Shown here: positions 8,215 to 15,867 of the stretch, in pieces
Position numbering within the stretch: position 1 is the first letter of the stretch
Layout of the letters: each line of letters begins with the position of its first letter
Assembly: GCA_041581055.1 (NCBI GenBank)
Contig: JBFGCT010000038.1
Coordinates: 1 to 26,374 of the forward strand
Reading direction: 5' to 3'
DNA length: 26,374 nucleotides
DNA from: JBFGCT01 sp041581055
GTDB taxonomy: Bacteria; Actinomycetota; Acidimicrobiia; Acidimicrobiales; Ilumatobacteraceae
Position numbers and translations under genes: made by a program
The notes under the pieces: model-generated
The model's input: the letters and a program-made list of their open reading frames with translations, nothing else
Database searches by the model: none
Told to the model about the DNA's origin: nothing

Positions 8215-8261
8215 GTCATCATCGACGGTGAGGAACACCCGGAACGAGACGGAGGCACGAG

Positions 8262-8663
8262 ATGCTGGTGATGGTGGCGACGAAACAAGGGCAGGGAGAT
8301 GTCGCTGGCGACTACTCGTGGACGGTCGAGGGCGAGTTGGTCACCCCGGTCGTCGCCGAGTGCGCGTCGGGCGACCGGTGTGGCTGCGCCCGCGGCTTTC
8401 CCGGCTTGGCGAGCTCCAAGGCGACGACCACGGCGATGGTGGCCGATCTGGCCCACGTGACCGAGGCGGACGTGCGCGACGCGCTGTTCGCGTCGCTCGA
8501 ACGCGACGGCTGGCTCGACCTCATCCCGGCCGACGAGGCCGACGAACTCGTCGACGAGCACCTCGAGTCGATCGGGGCGGTGTGCGCCCGATTCGGTGTC
8601 GGCGCCGTCGTCGGGCGCAGCGGCGCTCGGGTGTTCGAGCGTTCGATCGCCCGCGCCGCGTAG
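8262..8663 (+). CDS. DUF7715-like conserved hypothetical protein
   Basis: The 133-residue protein resembles a small actinobacterial family of unknown function. The recognisable pattern is an N-terminal VATKQGQG, then DYSWTVEGELV, a cysteine cluster CASGDRCGCARGF (three Cys, around residues 32-40), GLASSKATTTAMVADL and a helical C-terminal half. The cysteine cluster could bind a metal, but that is only a suggestion from spacing. No signal peptide or membrane segment is visible. The ATG at 8262 has a strong ribosome-binding site (GGAGG at 8251-8255, six bases upstream), and the 78-base gap before it suggests its own promoter. It converges with the LLM oxidoreductase gene. No biochemical function can be given. 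Confidence 0.82.
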   Translation: MLVMVATKQGQGDVAGDYSWTVEGELVTPVVAECASGDRCGCARGFPGLASSKATTTAMVADLAHVTEADVRDALFASLERDGWLDLIPADEADELVDEHLESIGAVCARFGVGAVVGRSGARVFERSIARAA

Positions 8664-8681
8664 CGCCGGCGCGCGCCGCGC

Positions 8682-9584
8682 TCAGCGCAGCTCGGCGCGC
8701 ACCGTTCCGAGCAGCTCGATCGTCTCGAGATCGGTGTCCTGGTCGATCGCCATCGTGCGGATCATCACCTCGCCGACTCCGAGGTCGCGAATCGGCGCGA
8801 GCTGCGCGATCACGTCGTCAGGCGTTCCGGCGACGATCATCTCCGCGGTCATCCCGCGGTATCCGCGGGCCAACGTCTCCGCCGCCGCCGCCCGGGCGCG
8901 GTCGCCGTCGTGTAACACGACCGCGTCGCGCCGCAGGGCGACCGACGGGGCCGTGCCCGCCGCGGCACACGCCGAGCGGTAGATGTCGAGCAGCTCGGGG
9001 AGCAGGGTGACGGTCGCGCCGTGCGACGCGTACCAGGTCGCGCCGAACCGGGCAGCTCGCTCGATGCCGGTCGGGGCCATCGAGCCCATCCACCAGGTGA
9101 CGCCGTCGGGCGGGACGAGGTCGATCGCCGCGCGCTCGATCCCGTAGCGGACACTCGACACGGTCTCGCCGGCGAACAGCGCGTTGACGATCTCGACCGC
9201 CTCCTCGAGGGCCGCGCCGCGGGGGCGGTACGGCGCGCCCATCGCGGCGAACTGCTCGGGCGACCCGCCGAGCCCGGTCTGCACGACGAACGGCCCGTCG
9301 TGGAACGCGGCGAGCGTGCCGATCTGCTCGGCCATCAAGACCGGCGGCCACATCGGCGCGAGGAACAGGCAACCGGCGGGCCGCGCCGGGTCCCACTCGG
9401 CCAGCGCCCGGCCGAGCGTCGGGACGTTCTGGAAATAGCGGGCGGTCGCCCGGCCATGGCTGTCGCCGAACGTCATCGTGTCCAGGCCGGCGTCGCGGGC
9501 GGCGCGCACCCGGGCCAGCAGGTGGCGGGCGGCGTCGCGGGCCGGGAGACGCGAGGTGGACGAGAGCGACATGCCGAGGCGCAT
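8682..9584 (-). CDS. LLM-class flavin-dependent oxidoreductase (possibly F420-dependent)
   Basis: The 300-residue protein belongs to the bacterial luciferase-like TIM-barrel family. It opens with the typical MRLGMSLSSTSR strand, then ARDAGLDTMTFGDSHGRATA, LFLAPMWPPVLMAEQIGTLA, VVQTGLGGSPEQFAAMGAPY, LEEAVEIVNALFAGE and, near the end, MIVAGTPDDVIAQLAPIRDL. The last segment, where a threshold or distribution step is followed by a short helix, is common in actinobacterial members that use coenzyme F420, but the cofactor (FMN or F420) cannot be proven by eye. The substrate is unknown. The gene is divergent from the thiamine operon, with 130 bases between its start and the riboswitch, so both promoters should lie in that gap. 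It is only distantly similar to the SsuD homologue in this window. Confidence 0.85.
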   Translation of the reverse strand: MRLGMSLSSTSRLPARDAARHLLARVRAARDAGLDTMTFGDSHGRATARYFQNVPTLGRALAEWDPARPAGCLFLAPMWPPVLMAEQIGTLAAFHDGPFVVQTGLGGSPEQFAAMGAPYRPRGAALEEAVEIVNALFAGETVSSVRYGIERAAIDLVPPDGVTWWMGSMAPTGIERAARFGATWYASHGATVTLLPELLDIYRSACAAAGTAPSVALRRDAVVLHDGDRARAAAAETLARGYRGMTAEMIVAGTPDDVIAQLAPIRDLGVGEVMIRTMAIDQDTDLETIELLGTVRAELR

Positions 9585-9696
9585 AGGACATGAACGTACG
9601 CCAGACCGGGGACCGTACGGTCACGGCGGATCACACTCCACCAGCTCGTTCGGCGGCGGGCTGCGACGTTGCGGTGTCTCCTTGCGCCGTCGTGGG

Positions 9697-9702
9697 TACG
9701 CT
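9697..9702 (+). promoter_or_regulatory. Candidate -10 element for the thiamine operon
   Basis: TACGCT fits the actinobacterial TANNNT -10 pattern. Its position would place transcription start at about 9709, six bases before the first paired base of the TPP aptamer, as expected for a riboswitch leader. No convincing -35 hexamer is seen at the right distance, so the call rests on one hexamer and its position. Confidence 0.35.
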
Positions 9703-9714
9703 TCGAGGCGACCA

Positions 9715-9804
9715 ACTGGGGAGCTCGGTGGACCGCCGGGCTGAGAGGGTGACTCGCCGTCACTGACCCGCGAACCTGATCCGGGTAATGCCGGCGGAGG
9801 AAGT
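9715..9804 (+). promoter_or_regulatory. TPP riboswitch (THI element)
   Basis: The conserved blocks of the thiamine pyrophosphate aptamer are all present in order: GGGGAGC at 9718-9724, CTGAGAGGGT at 9741-9750, ACCCGCGAACCTGATCCGG ending at 9784, and GGTAATGCCGGCGGAGGAAG at 9784-9803. ACT at 9715-9717 can pair with AGT at 9802-9804 to close the basal helix. A small extra hairpin (GTGAC 9750-9754 with GTCAC 9760-9764) sits in the variable arm. The ribosome-binding sequence GGAGGA (9797-9802) lies inside the conserved 3' strand and is followed by the thiN GTG at 9806. Ligand binding should therefore hide the ribosome-binding site directly, a translational off-switch (inferred). No terminator stem is visible between the aptamer and the gene. 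Confidence 0.96.
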
Positions 9805-9805
9805 C

Positions 9806-10480
9806 GTGAACGAACGCATCGTCATCGTCACCGGATCCCGGCCGATCGCGCCGCACGTCGTGGCTGGAATCCCCGGACACGCGATCGTCCTCGCCGTCGA
9901 CGGCGGGATCGACCACGCCCTGGCGGCGGGGCTCGAGCCGTCGGGGTTGATCGGCGATCTCGACTCGGTCACCGCCGACGGCCTCGCCTGGGCGCAGCAG
10001 CATGTGACGATCGCCCGCCACCCGACCGACAAGGACCAGACCGACACCGAGCTCGCCCTCGCCTTCGCCGCCGACATGAACCCGGCGCGGTTGACGTTGG
10101 TCGGCGGTGGCGGCCGGCTCGATCACACCATCGGGGCGATCGGCGCGCTCGGCGGGGCCGTGCTGACCAGCGTGCCGCGGATCGACGCGTGGTGGGACGG
10201 GCAACACGTCGACGTCGTCCACGGACCGGGACGGGCCACCCTGCACCTCGTCGCCGGCTCGACGCTCTCGCTGCTGGCGCTCGGCGGGCCATGCGGCAAG
10301 GTCTCGATCGACGGCGTCCGATGGCCACTGCACGAGGACGACCTCGGCCCGGTCAGCGGCCGCGGGATCAGCAACGAGGTCGCGATCGGCGACACGCCCT
10401 TCGCCGAGGTCAACATCTCGCTGTCGTCGGGCGTGCTGACCGTCTTCGACCACCCCGCTCCCGAGGAGGACCGCCCGTGA
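9806..10480 (+). CDS. thiN: Thiamine diphosphokinase (thiamine pyrophosphokinase)
   Basis: The 224-residue protein transfers pyrophosphate from ATP to thiamine, making TPP in one step. Diagnostic motifs are VDGG at 31-34, LIGDLDS at 48-54, the substrate loop KDQTDTELAL at 76-85 and GGGRLDHTIG at 101-110. The C-terminal half (about 130-215) contains the beta-rich thiamine-binding domain, with LHLVAGSTLSLLALGG and SGRGISNEV. An in-frame ATG at 9788 lies within the invariant TAATGCC of the riboswitch and has no ribosome-binding site. The GTG at 9806 sits four to nine bases after the GGAGGA and is chosen. Its stop codon overlaps the thiB GTG (GTGA at 10477-10480), so the two are translationally coupled. 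The kinase gene leading a thiamine transporter operon indicates salvage of external thiamine. Confidence 0.95.
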   Translation: MNERIVIVTGSRPIAPHVVAGIPGHAIVLAVDGGIDHALAAGLEPSGLIGDLDSVTADGLAWAQQHVTIARHPTDKDQTDTELALAFAADMNPARLTLVGGGGRLDHTIGAIGALGGAVLTSVPRIDAWWDGQHVDVVHGPGRATLHLVAGSTLSLLALGGPCGKVSIDGVRWPLHEDDLGPVSGRGISNEVAIGDTPFAEVNISLSSGVLTVFDHPAPEEDRP

Positions 10481-11535
10481 GGCTCGGGGCCGCCCTGATC
10501 GCGTCCGTGCTGGGGACCGTCGGCGCGGCCTGCGGGAACGACGGCCCGAGCGGCGCGGGCGCGACCGTCACGCTCGTCGCCTACGACTCGTTCCCCGTCG
10601 AGGGCACGCCGATCAACGACGCGCTCGTCTCTTTCACGGCCGAGACGGGCATCGAGGTCGAGCTGCTGATCGCCGGCGACACCGGGACGATGTTGTCCAA
10701 GGCGGCGCTGACCGCCGGCAACCCGGAGGGCGATGTGATGTGGGGCGTCGACAACACGTTCCTGTCGCGGGCGATCGAGGCCGAGGTCTTCGACCCCTAC
10801 GCCGCCGCCGGGCTGGAGGACATCCCCGACGAGCTCAAGGCGCTGGTCCCCGGCGGCGAGGCGACGCCGGTCGACTTCGGTGACGTCTGCGTCAACTACG
10901 ACATCGGGTGGTTCGCCGAGCGGGGGCTCGCGCCGCCGTCGACGCTCGACGACCTGGTCGACCCGGCGTACGCGGATCTGCTCGTCGTCGAGAACCCGGC
11001 GACGTCGTCGCCGGGGTTGGCGTTCCTGCTGGCGACGATCGACGAGTACGGCCCCGACGGTTGGCAGGACTACTGGCGGGCGCTGGCCGGCAACGGGGTC
11101 GAGGTGGTCGACGGCTGGACGCAGGCGTACTACGAGCGGTTCTCCTGGTCGGGCGGAGGGCCCCGCCCGCTCGTCGTCAGCTACGGGTCGAGCCCGCCGT
11201 TCGAGGTGCTGTTCGCCGACCCGCCGCGCGACGACTCGCCGACCGCGGTCATCGAGTCGACCTGCTTCCGGCAGGTCGAGTTCGCCGGCGTGCTGCGCGG
11301 CACCGACGAACCCGACGCGGCACGGCGGCTCGTCGACTTCCTCGTCAGCGACCGGTTCCAGCGGGAGCTCCCGCTGAACGTGTTCGTGTTCCCGGCGAAC
11401 GAGACGACCGAGCTGGCGCAGGAGTTCGTCGACTTCGCGGTGATCCCGGCCGCGCCGAGAGCGCTCGACCCGGACGACATCGACGCCAACCGGTCGGCCT
11501 GGATCGACGAGTGGACCGAGTTGGTGCTCGGTTGA
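10477..11535 (+). CDS. thiB: Thiamine ABC transporter substrate-binding protein
   Basis: The 352-residue protein is a periplasmic-binding-type receptor that would capture thiamine outside the membrane for ThiP and ThiQ. The N-terminus is a short hydrophobic signal ending in VGAACGN. C19 may be lipidated, though Gly at -3 is a weak lipobox. The mature part follows the ThiB pattern: LVAYDSF, then GDVMWGVDNTFLSRAIEAEV, TPVDFGDVCVNYDIGWF, DLLVVENPATSSPGLAFLLA, VVDGWTQAYYERFSWSGGG, LVVSYGSSPP and ESTCFRQVEFAGVLRGT. The GTG start at 10477 overlaps the thiN stop. The GTG opens a signal peptide immediately, whereas the longer frame upstream is a shadow of thiN. The assignment to thiamine rests both on these motifs and on the TPP riboswitch. 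Confidence 0.93.
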   Translation: MRLGAALIASVLGTVGAACGNDGPSGAGATVTLVAYDSFPVEGTPINDALVSFTAETGIEVELLIAGDTGTMLSKAALTAGNPEGDVMWGVDNTFLSRAIEAEVFDPYAAAGLEDIPDELKALVPGGEATPVDFGDVCVNYDIGWFAERGLAPPSTLDDLVDPAYADLLVVENPATSSPGLAFLLATIDEYGPDGWQDYWRALAGNGVEVVDGWTQAYYERFSWSGGGPRPLVVSYGSSPPFEVLFADPPRDDSPTAVIESTCFRQVEFAGVLRGTDEPDAARRLVDFLVSDRFQRELPLNVFVFPANETTELAQEFVDFAVIPAAPRALDPDDIDANRSAWIDEWTELVLG

Positions 11536-11548
11536 GGCCCCGGGTGAG

Positions 11549-13180
11549 GTGACCGGAAACCGCCTCCCGCGGTGGTTGGTCGTCGTGCTGGCGGCCGGGC
11601 CGGCGGCCGGGCTCGCCGTGTTCTACGTCTGGCCCTTCGTCACGGTGCTCAGCGAGGCGCTGACCGGGGAGGCGGTCGGGCAGACGATGCGCCGGCGGGC
11701 GACGTGGGACGTCGCGTGGTTCACCCTCTGGCAGGCGGTCGTCTCGACGGCGGTCACGATCGCCGCCGGCATGGCGCCCGCCTACGTCGTCGCCCGCTAC
11801 GAGTTCCGCGGCCGGACGCTGCTCGTCGGGCTGCTGACCGCCGTCTTCGTGCTGCCGACCGTCGTGATGGGCGCGGCGTTCTTGGCGCTGCTCCCCGATT
11901 CGCTCGACCGGACGGTGTGGGCGGTGATCGGGGCGCACGTGGTGTTCAACCTGGCGGTCGTCGTCCGGCTCGTCGGGCTGGCGTGGGAGCACCTGCCGAC
12001 CGACATGGAGGCTGCGGCGGCGACGCTCGGGGCCTCGGCGCGACAGGTCTTCAAGGAGATCACGCTCCCCCTGCTGCGGCCGGCGGTGACCGCCGCCGCG
12101 GCGATCGTCTTCCTGTTCACGTTCACGTCGTTCGGCGTGATCCGCGTGCTCGGCGCCCCCGGCACCAGGACGATCGAGGTCGAGGTGTGGCGGCGGGCGA
12201 CGCAGCTCGGCGACCTGGGGGGCGCGGCGACGCTGACGGTGCTGCAGCTCGCCGTGCTCGGCGGGGTCGTCACGTGGTCGGCGGTCGCCCAGCGACGGCA
12301 CAGCAGGGCGATCGACCAGCGTCCGTCGACCGCGCGGCGGCGAGCGGTCGGACGCGCCGAGACCCGCGCAGTCCGGGTCACCGCGGGGCTGTCGGCAGCC
12401 GTCGTCATCGCGCCGTTGCTGGCCCTGGTCGTCCGCTCGTTCTCGACGCCGACGGGATGGTCGGCGGGGGCCTGGGCCAACCTCGGGCGCACCGAGGTCC
12501 GACCGGGGCTGCGGATCGGGATCGACCCGGTCGACGCGCTCTGGAACTCGGCGCGGATCGCCGCCTGGGCCACGGTGGTCGCCGTCGTCGTCGGGGCCTT
12601 GGCCAGCCTGGCGATCGCCGCCGCCGGCCGGTCCGGGCGGCTACTCGACGTCGGGCTGATGCTGCCGATCGGCACGTCGGCGGTGACGATCGGTTTCGGG
12701 ATGCTGATCACGTTCGACACGGCGCCGGTCGACTGGCGCGGCGAGTGGTGGCTCGTGCCGGTCGGCCATGCCCTGATCGCCGTGCCGTTCGTGGTGCGGT
12801 CGACGCTCGGCGTGCTCCGCTCGGTCGACCCGCAGCTCGCCGACGCCGCCGCCACGCTCGGGGCGTCGCCGGTCAGGGCCTGGGCGGAGACGGTCGTCCC
12901 CGCGCTCTGGCGGCCGCTCGCCGTCGGCGCGGCGCTGGCCGCGGCGATCTCGCTCGGCGAGTTCGGGGCGACGAGCTTCCTGTCCCGCAGCGGTGGCGAG
13001 ACCCTCCCGATCGCCATCGAGCGGCTGCTCGGGCGCACCGGGTCGTTGCTCCAAGCTCAGGGCTCGGCCCTCGCCGCGATCCTCGCCGCGGCGACCATCC
13101 TGCTCGTCGTCGTCGTCGAGCGGCTGCAGAGCCCGGCGCCGACACGGGCCCGGCGGGACCGCGGGCGGCGGCCGGCATGA
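11549..13180 (+). CDS. thiP: Thiamine ABC transporter permease, two fused permease domains
   Basis: The 543-residue membrane protein contains two binding-protein-dependent permease domains in one chain, as ThiP does. Each half carries a cytoplasmic EAA loop that docks the ATPase. The first, at about residues 154-178, begins EAAAATLGASARQVFKEITL; the second, at about 431-456, begins DAAATLGASPVRAWAETVVP. About twelve hydrophobic segments are visible, including one at 10-34, several through 245, then 275-297 and on to the C-terminal helix AILAAATILLVVVVERL. A polar linker around 248-275 (QRRHSRAIDQRPS) separates the halves. The GTG start is 13 bases after the thiB stop, and the ATGA at 13177-13180 overlaps thiQ. 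Length matches the thiamine and iron (SfuB-type) permeases; the operon context decides for thiamine. Confidence 0.93.
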   Translation: MTGNRLPRWLVVVLAAGPAAGLAVFYVWPFVTVLSEALTGEAVGQTMRRRATWDVAWFTLWQAVVSTAVTIAAGMAPAYVVARYEFRGRTLLVGLLTAVFVLPTVVMGAAFLALLPDSLDRTVWAVIGAHVVFNLAVVVRLVGLAWEHLPTDMEAAAATLGASARQVFKEITLPLLRPAVTAAAAIVFLFTFTSFGVIRVLGAPGTRTIEVEVWRRATQLGDLGGAATLTVLQLAVLGGVVTWSAVAQRRHSRAIDQRPSTARRRAVGRAETRAVRVTAGLSAAVVIAPLLALVVRSFSTPTGWSAGAWANLGRTEVRPGLRIGIDPVDALWNSARIAAWATVVAVVVGALASLAIAAAGRSGRLLDVGLMLPIGTSAVTIGFGMLITFDTAPVDWRGEWWLVPVGHALIAVPFVVRSTLGVLRSVDPQLADAAATLGASPVRAWAETVVPALWRPLAVGAALAAAISLGEFGATSFLSRSGGETLPIAIERLLGRTGSLLQAQGSALAAILAAATILLVVVVERLQSPAPTRARRDRGRRPA

Positions 13181-13812
13181 GCGGCGTCGACGTGCGCGGC
13201 GTCACGGTCCGCTTCGACGGCGTCACCGTCCTCGACCGGGTCAGCCTGTCGCTCGCACCAGGTGAGATCGCCGCCCTGCTCGGACCGTCGGGCAGCGGGA
13301 AGACGACGCTGCTGCGGGTGATCGCCGGCATCGTGCCGCCGGATCGGGGCACGGTGTCGATCGACGGCGTCGACGTGACGACGGCGCCGATCCAGCGGCG
13401 GCGCGTCGGCATGGTCTTCCAGGACAACCAGCTCTTCCCGCACCGATCGACGATCGACAACGTCGCGTTCGGGCTGAAGATGCAGGGCGTCGGCCGTTCC
13501 GAACGGTTGCGCCGGGCGGCGGACTGGCTGGAGCGGGTCGGGCTGGACGGGTTCGCCGACCGCCGCGTGACCGAGCTGTCCGGCGGCGAGGCGAAGCGCG
13601 TGGCGCTCGCCCGGACGCTGATCGCCGAACCCGTCGTCGTGCTGCTGGACGAGCCGCTGACCGGACTCGACCGCGAGCTGCACGACCGGCTGACGGCGGA
13701 GCTGGCGACGTTGCTCCGGACGACCGGCGTCACCACGCTGCTCGTCACCCACGACGCCGCCGAGGCGACGGCGATCGCCGACCGCGTCGTGCGGATCGGC
13801 GAACTCGCGTGA
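13177..13812 (+). CDS. thiQ: Thiamine ABC transporter ATP-binding protein
   Basis: The 211-residue ATPase has all nucleotide-binding motifs: Walker A GPSGSGKT at 36-43, Q-loop Q82 in MVFQDNQLFPH, signature LSGGEAKRVALAR at 134-146, Walker B VVVLLDEP at 153-160, D-loop GLDR and switch H192 in LLVTHDAAEA. It is short, as ThiQ proteins are, and lacks the regulatory C-terminal extension of MalK-like ATPases. It would drive thiamine import through ThiP. The ATG overlaps the thiP stop in an ATGA, so expression is coupled. It is the last gene of the TPP-controlled operon; about 90 bases separate it from the next gene and no clear terminator was found there. Confidence 0.93.
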   Translation: MSGVDVRGVTVRFDGVTVLDRVSLSLAPGEIAALLGPSGSGKTTLLRVIAGIVPPDRGTVSIDGVDVTTAPIQRRRVGMVFQDNQLFPHRSTIDNVAFGLKMQGVGRSERLRRAADWLERVGLDGFADRRVTELSGGEAKRVALARTLIAEPVVVLLDEPLTGLDRELHDRLTAELATLLRTTGVTTLLVTHDAAEATAIADRVVRIGELA

Positions 13813-13904
13813 CCGTCGGTGTCCGACGCCAGTCCCGACCCGCTTTCCGAACGGGCCGGGTGGCGCGCCCACCGTCGGGGTGAACCCGATCACTGGAGCA
13901 CGCC

Positions 13905-14165
13905 ATGTCGAACACCCGGGCCGCCGATCTTCGCCGTCGGGCGCGCCGTCTCCGCCACCTCGCGCAGACGATCGAGACGACACCCGCCATGCACCTCGAA
14001 CGGTTGGCGGGCGAGGACACGTGGCGCGGCCCGCGGCCGCGGCTGTGCCGCGAGCTACTTCGCCGCAACCTCGCGCAACTGCACCGCGCCGCCGACGACC
14101 TGCGGTGGCACGCGTACCTGCTCGAGCAGCAGGCAGCCGCGTGTGACGCGCTCGCCGCGCGATGA
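13905..14165 (+). CDS. WXG100-like small helical protein
   Basis: The 86-residue protein is predicted to be almost entirely helical. It has a central WRG turn at residues 40-42 (EDTWRGPR), a long basic helix before it (RAADLRRRARRLRHLAQTIE) and another after it (LCRELLRRNLAQLHRAADDL onward). Length, the mid-chain W-x-G and the two flanking helices are the hallmarks of WXG100/ESAT-6-like proteins, which form helical hairpin dimers and are exported by type VII secretion. It is unusually Arg-rich, and no Y-x-x-x-D/E export signal is certain: YLLEQ near the end is close but ends in Gln. GGAG lies about ten bases before the ATG at 13905. The stop overlaps the next gene's start (ATGA at 14162), so the two are likely made together. 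The function is not known. Confidence 0.65.
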   Translation: MSNTRAADLRRRARRLRHLAQTIETTPAMHLERLAGEDTWRGPRPRLCRELLRRNLAQLHRAADDLRWHAYLLEQQAAACDALAAR

Positions 14166-15838
14166 CGCCCCACGTCGGCTACGACCCGCAGCGGATCCGC
14201 CGGCTCGTGCGGGCCACGATCGAGTCGATCGAGGCGTTCGACCTGATCCGCTCCGACGAGCCGGCGGCCGCGGACGCGGTGCGCGCCGCCCGCAACGCGC
14301 GCCGCAACCTCGAGGACGCGTGGATGCCCTTGCTGCGCGAGATCGAGTCGAGCGACGCGATGGTCGCCGCCCGCGGGCTCGGGGTCGCCGGCCTGCGCGC
14401 CGAGTGGTCGGCGACCGCGCGCTGGCTCGGCGCGCCGGGCGGCCCCGCGGTCGGCCACGACGCGCTGCTCGTCGACATCGCACGGCTTGACGAGCAGGTG
14501 CCGCTCGTCGACGACGACGAGTCCCGCGCCGAGTACGACACGTGGCTCAGCGGCCAACGCGACCTGGCGATCGACATCGCCCGCCGCGTGCGCGCCGACC
14601 CGGAGTTCGCCGATCGCCTCATCGCCGCGGCGTACAGCGCTCCCGTGATCGGACTGCTCGTCGGGTTGACCGACTTCCCCGCCGACTTTCGCGCCGATCT
14701 GCTCGCGGCCACGCTCGCCGACCCGTGGTGGGAGTCCGGCTGGGAGATGGACAAGTACGCGGGCGCGGCGAGCACGCTGATCGGATCGATGCTCGACGAT
14801 CCCGCCCGCTGTCTCGACGTGCTCGGGCGCGACGGGGCGGCGGCGGCCTTGGCCGGCTGGCCGCCGCTCGACCAGGATCTCGTGGCGGGCTTCTTCGTCG
14901 CCGCGCTCGGCGAGGCCCCGTTGCGCGACCGCGACCTCCTCCCCGTCGGCTACGCGTCGCTGAAAACGCTCGTCGGCCTCGCCAACGAGCAGCCCTTCGA
15001 CGGCGACGGATTCCAGCCGGGCGCGGCGACCGGGCTGGCGCACGCGATCGCCGTGTACGTCCCGAGCCTGATCCAGGGCCTGGAGAACGAGCACGTCCCG
15101 GTCGAGGTGAAGTCGCTCGGCGCCGACTCCGAGTTCGACCTCGAGCTCGGGACCCGCGAGGAGGTGGTCGACTTCTTCGGGGCCATCGTGCGGACCCAGG
15201 CGGCGCAGGTCGAGCTCGGCGCCGTCATCGGCGCGTCGGTCCGCGACGCGCTCGGGCCCCGGCCGCAGGTGACCGTCGGCGACGTCGCCGAGTTCGCCGA
15301 GCTGATCGATCTCGCCGTCGACAACGAGGACGAGGAGCTGGCGATCGCCGCGTCCACCCGGCGCACGAGCATGTTGCGCGTCGGCGGGATGATCGGGCTC
15401 GGGATCGCCGTCGGCACGGCCCTGGCCGGGGTGAGCTCGGCATCCCGCTCGGTCGCCGAGTACGCCAGCGCGAACGTCACCGGCGGGGTCGCCGGGACGG
15501 TGCGCGCCGACACCGTCGGCGGCAGCCGCGTGCGGGCGATCGCCTACCAGTCGATCCAGATCGAGGCCTGCCGGCGGTTCGTCGCCGATCCCGACCTGCG
15601 CCGGGCGCACGGCGCCGGGGCCGTCGGCGCCGGCCCGCTGCGCTCGATCGACGCCCGTCTCACCGACCTCGGCGCGCTGCTCACCGACCCGGACGCCGAT
15701 CCCGGCGAACGGCAGCGGGCGATCCTCAACGTGGTCGGCGCCGTCCGCGCCGCCGGAGGCGGGCCCTACCTCGACGCGGTTCTCGAGGAGAACAGCGTCG
15801 ACGACCTGACCGAGGCCGATAGCACCGCCGACCTCTGA
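14162..15838 (+). CDS. Large uncharacterised protein, possible type VII secretion partner
   Basis: I do not recognise this 558-residue protein with certainty. The N-terminal 160 residues are predicted to be helical, with an amphipathic helix before and after AWMPLLREI (53-61). The middle (about 150-360) contains helical segments such as ADRLIAAAYSAPVIGLLVG, GGWPP-like turns and an APGLRP-type stretch (VYVPSLIQGLENEHVPVEV). This recalls large DUF6571-like actinobacterial proteins found beside WXG proteins. One short hydrophobic stretch (VGGMIGLGIAVGTALAGV, about 405-422) could span a membrane or form a buried helical hairpin. The C-terminus ends in an acidic tail, EENSVDDLTEADSTADL. There is no signal peptide and no recognisable toxin domain. 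It is coupled to the upstream WXG100-like gene by ATGA, which is the main clue to its role. Confidence 0.75.
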   Translation: MTPHVGYDPQRIRRLVRATIESIEAFDLIRSDEPAAADAVRAARNARRNLEDAWMPLLREIESSDAMVAARGLGVAGLRAEWSATARWLGAPGGPAVGHDALLVDIARLDEQVPLVDDDESRAEYDTWLSGQRDLAIDIARRVRADPEFADRLIAAAYSAPVIGLLVGLTDFPADFRADLLAATLADPWWESGWEMDKYAGAASTLIGSMLDDPARCLDVLGRDGAAAALAGWPPLDQDLVAGFFVAALGEAPLRDRDLLPVGYASLKTLVGLANEQPFDGDGFQPGAATGLAHAIAVYVPSLIQGLENEHVPVEVKSLGADSEFDLELGTREEVVDFFGAIVRTQAAQVELGAVIGASVRDALGPRPQVTVGDVAEFAELIDLAVDNEDEELAIAASTRRTSMLRVGGMIGLGIAVGTALAGVSSASRSVAEYASANVTGGVAGTVRADTVGGSRVRAIAYQSIQIEACRRFVADPDLRRAHGAGAVGAGPLRSIDARLTDLGALLTDPDADPGERQRAILNVVGAVRAAGGGPYLDAVLEENSVDDLTEADSTADL

Positions 15839-15839
15839 G

Positions 15840-15867
15840 GCGCCGGATCAGACCGCGCCGGATCAGA
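15840..15867. repeat. Tandem 13-bp direct repeat between convergent genes
   Basis: The 13-base unit GCGCCGGATCAGA occurs at 15840-15852 and again at 15855-15867 with two bases between. The second copy contains the stop codon of the minus-strand isomerase (TCA at 15863-15865); the first copy would supply the same stop triplet if read through. It is probably a small slippage duplication. No function is evident. Confidence 0.85.

Noticed and set aside
9788..9790. ATG as the start of thiN
   Set aside because: It is part of the invariant TAATGCC of the TPP aptamer and has no ribosome-binding site; the GTG at 9806 follows GGAGGA.
13745..15610. A 621-codon minus-strand open frame opposite the large unknown protein
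   Set aside because: Its translation has no recognisable motif and is dominated by Arg, Ala, Asp and Gly. The plus-strand frame has coupling to its neighbour, a helical pattern and sensible ends.
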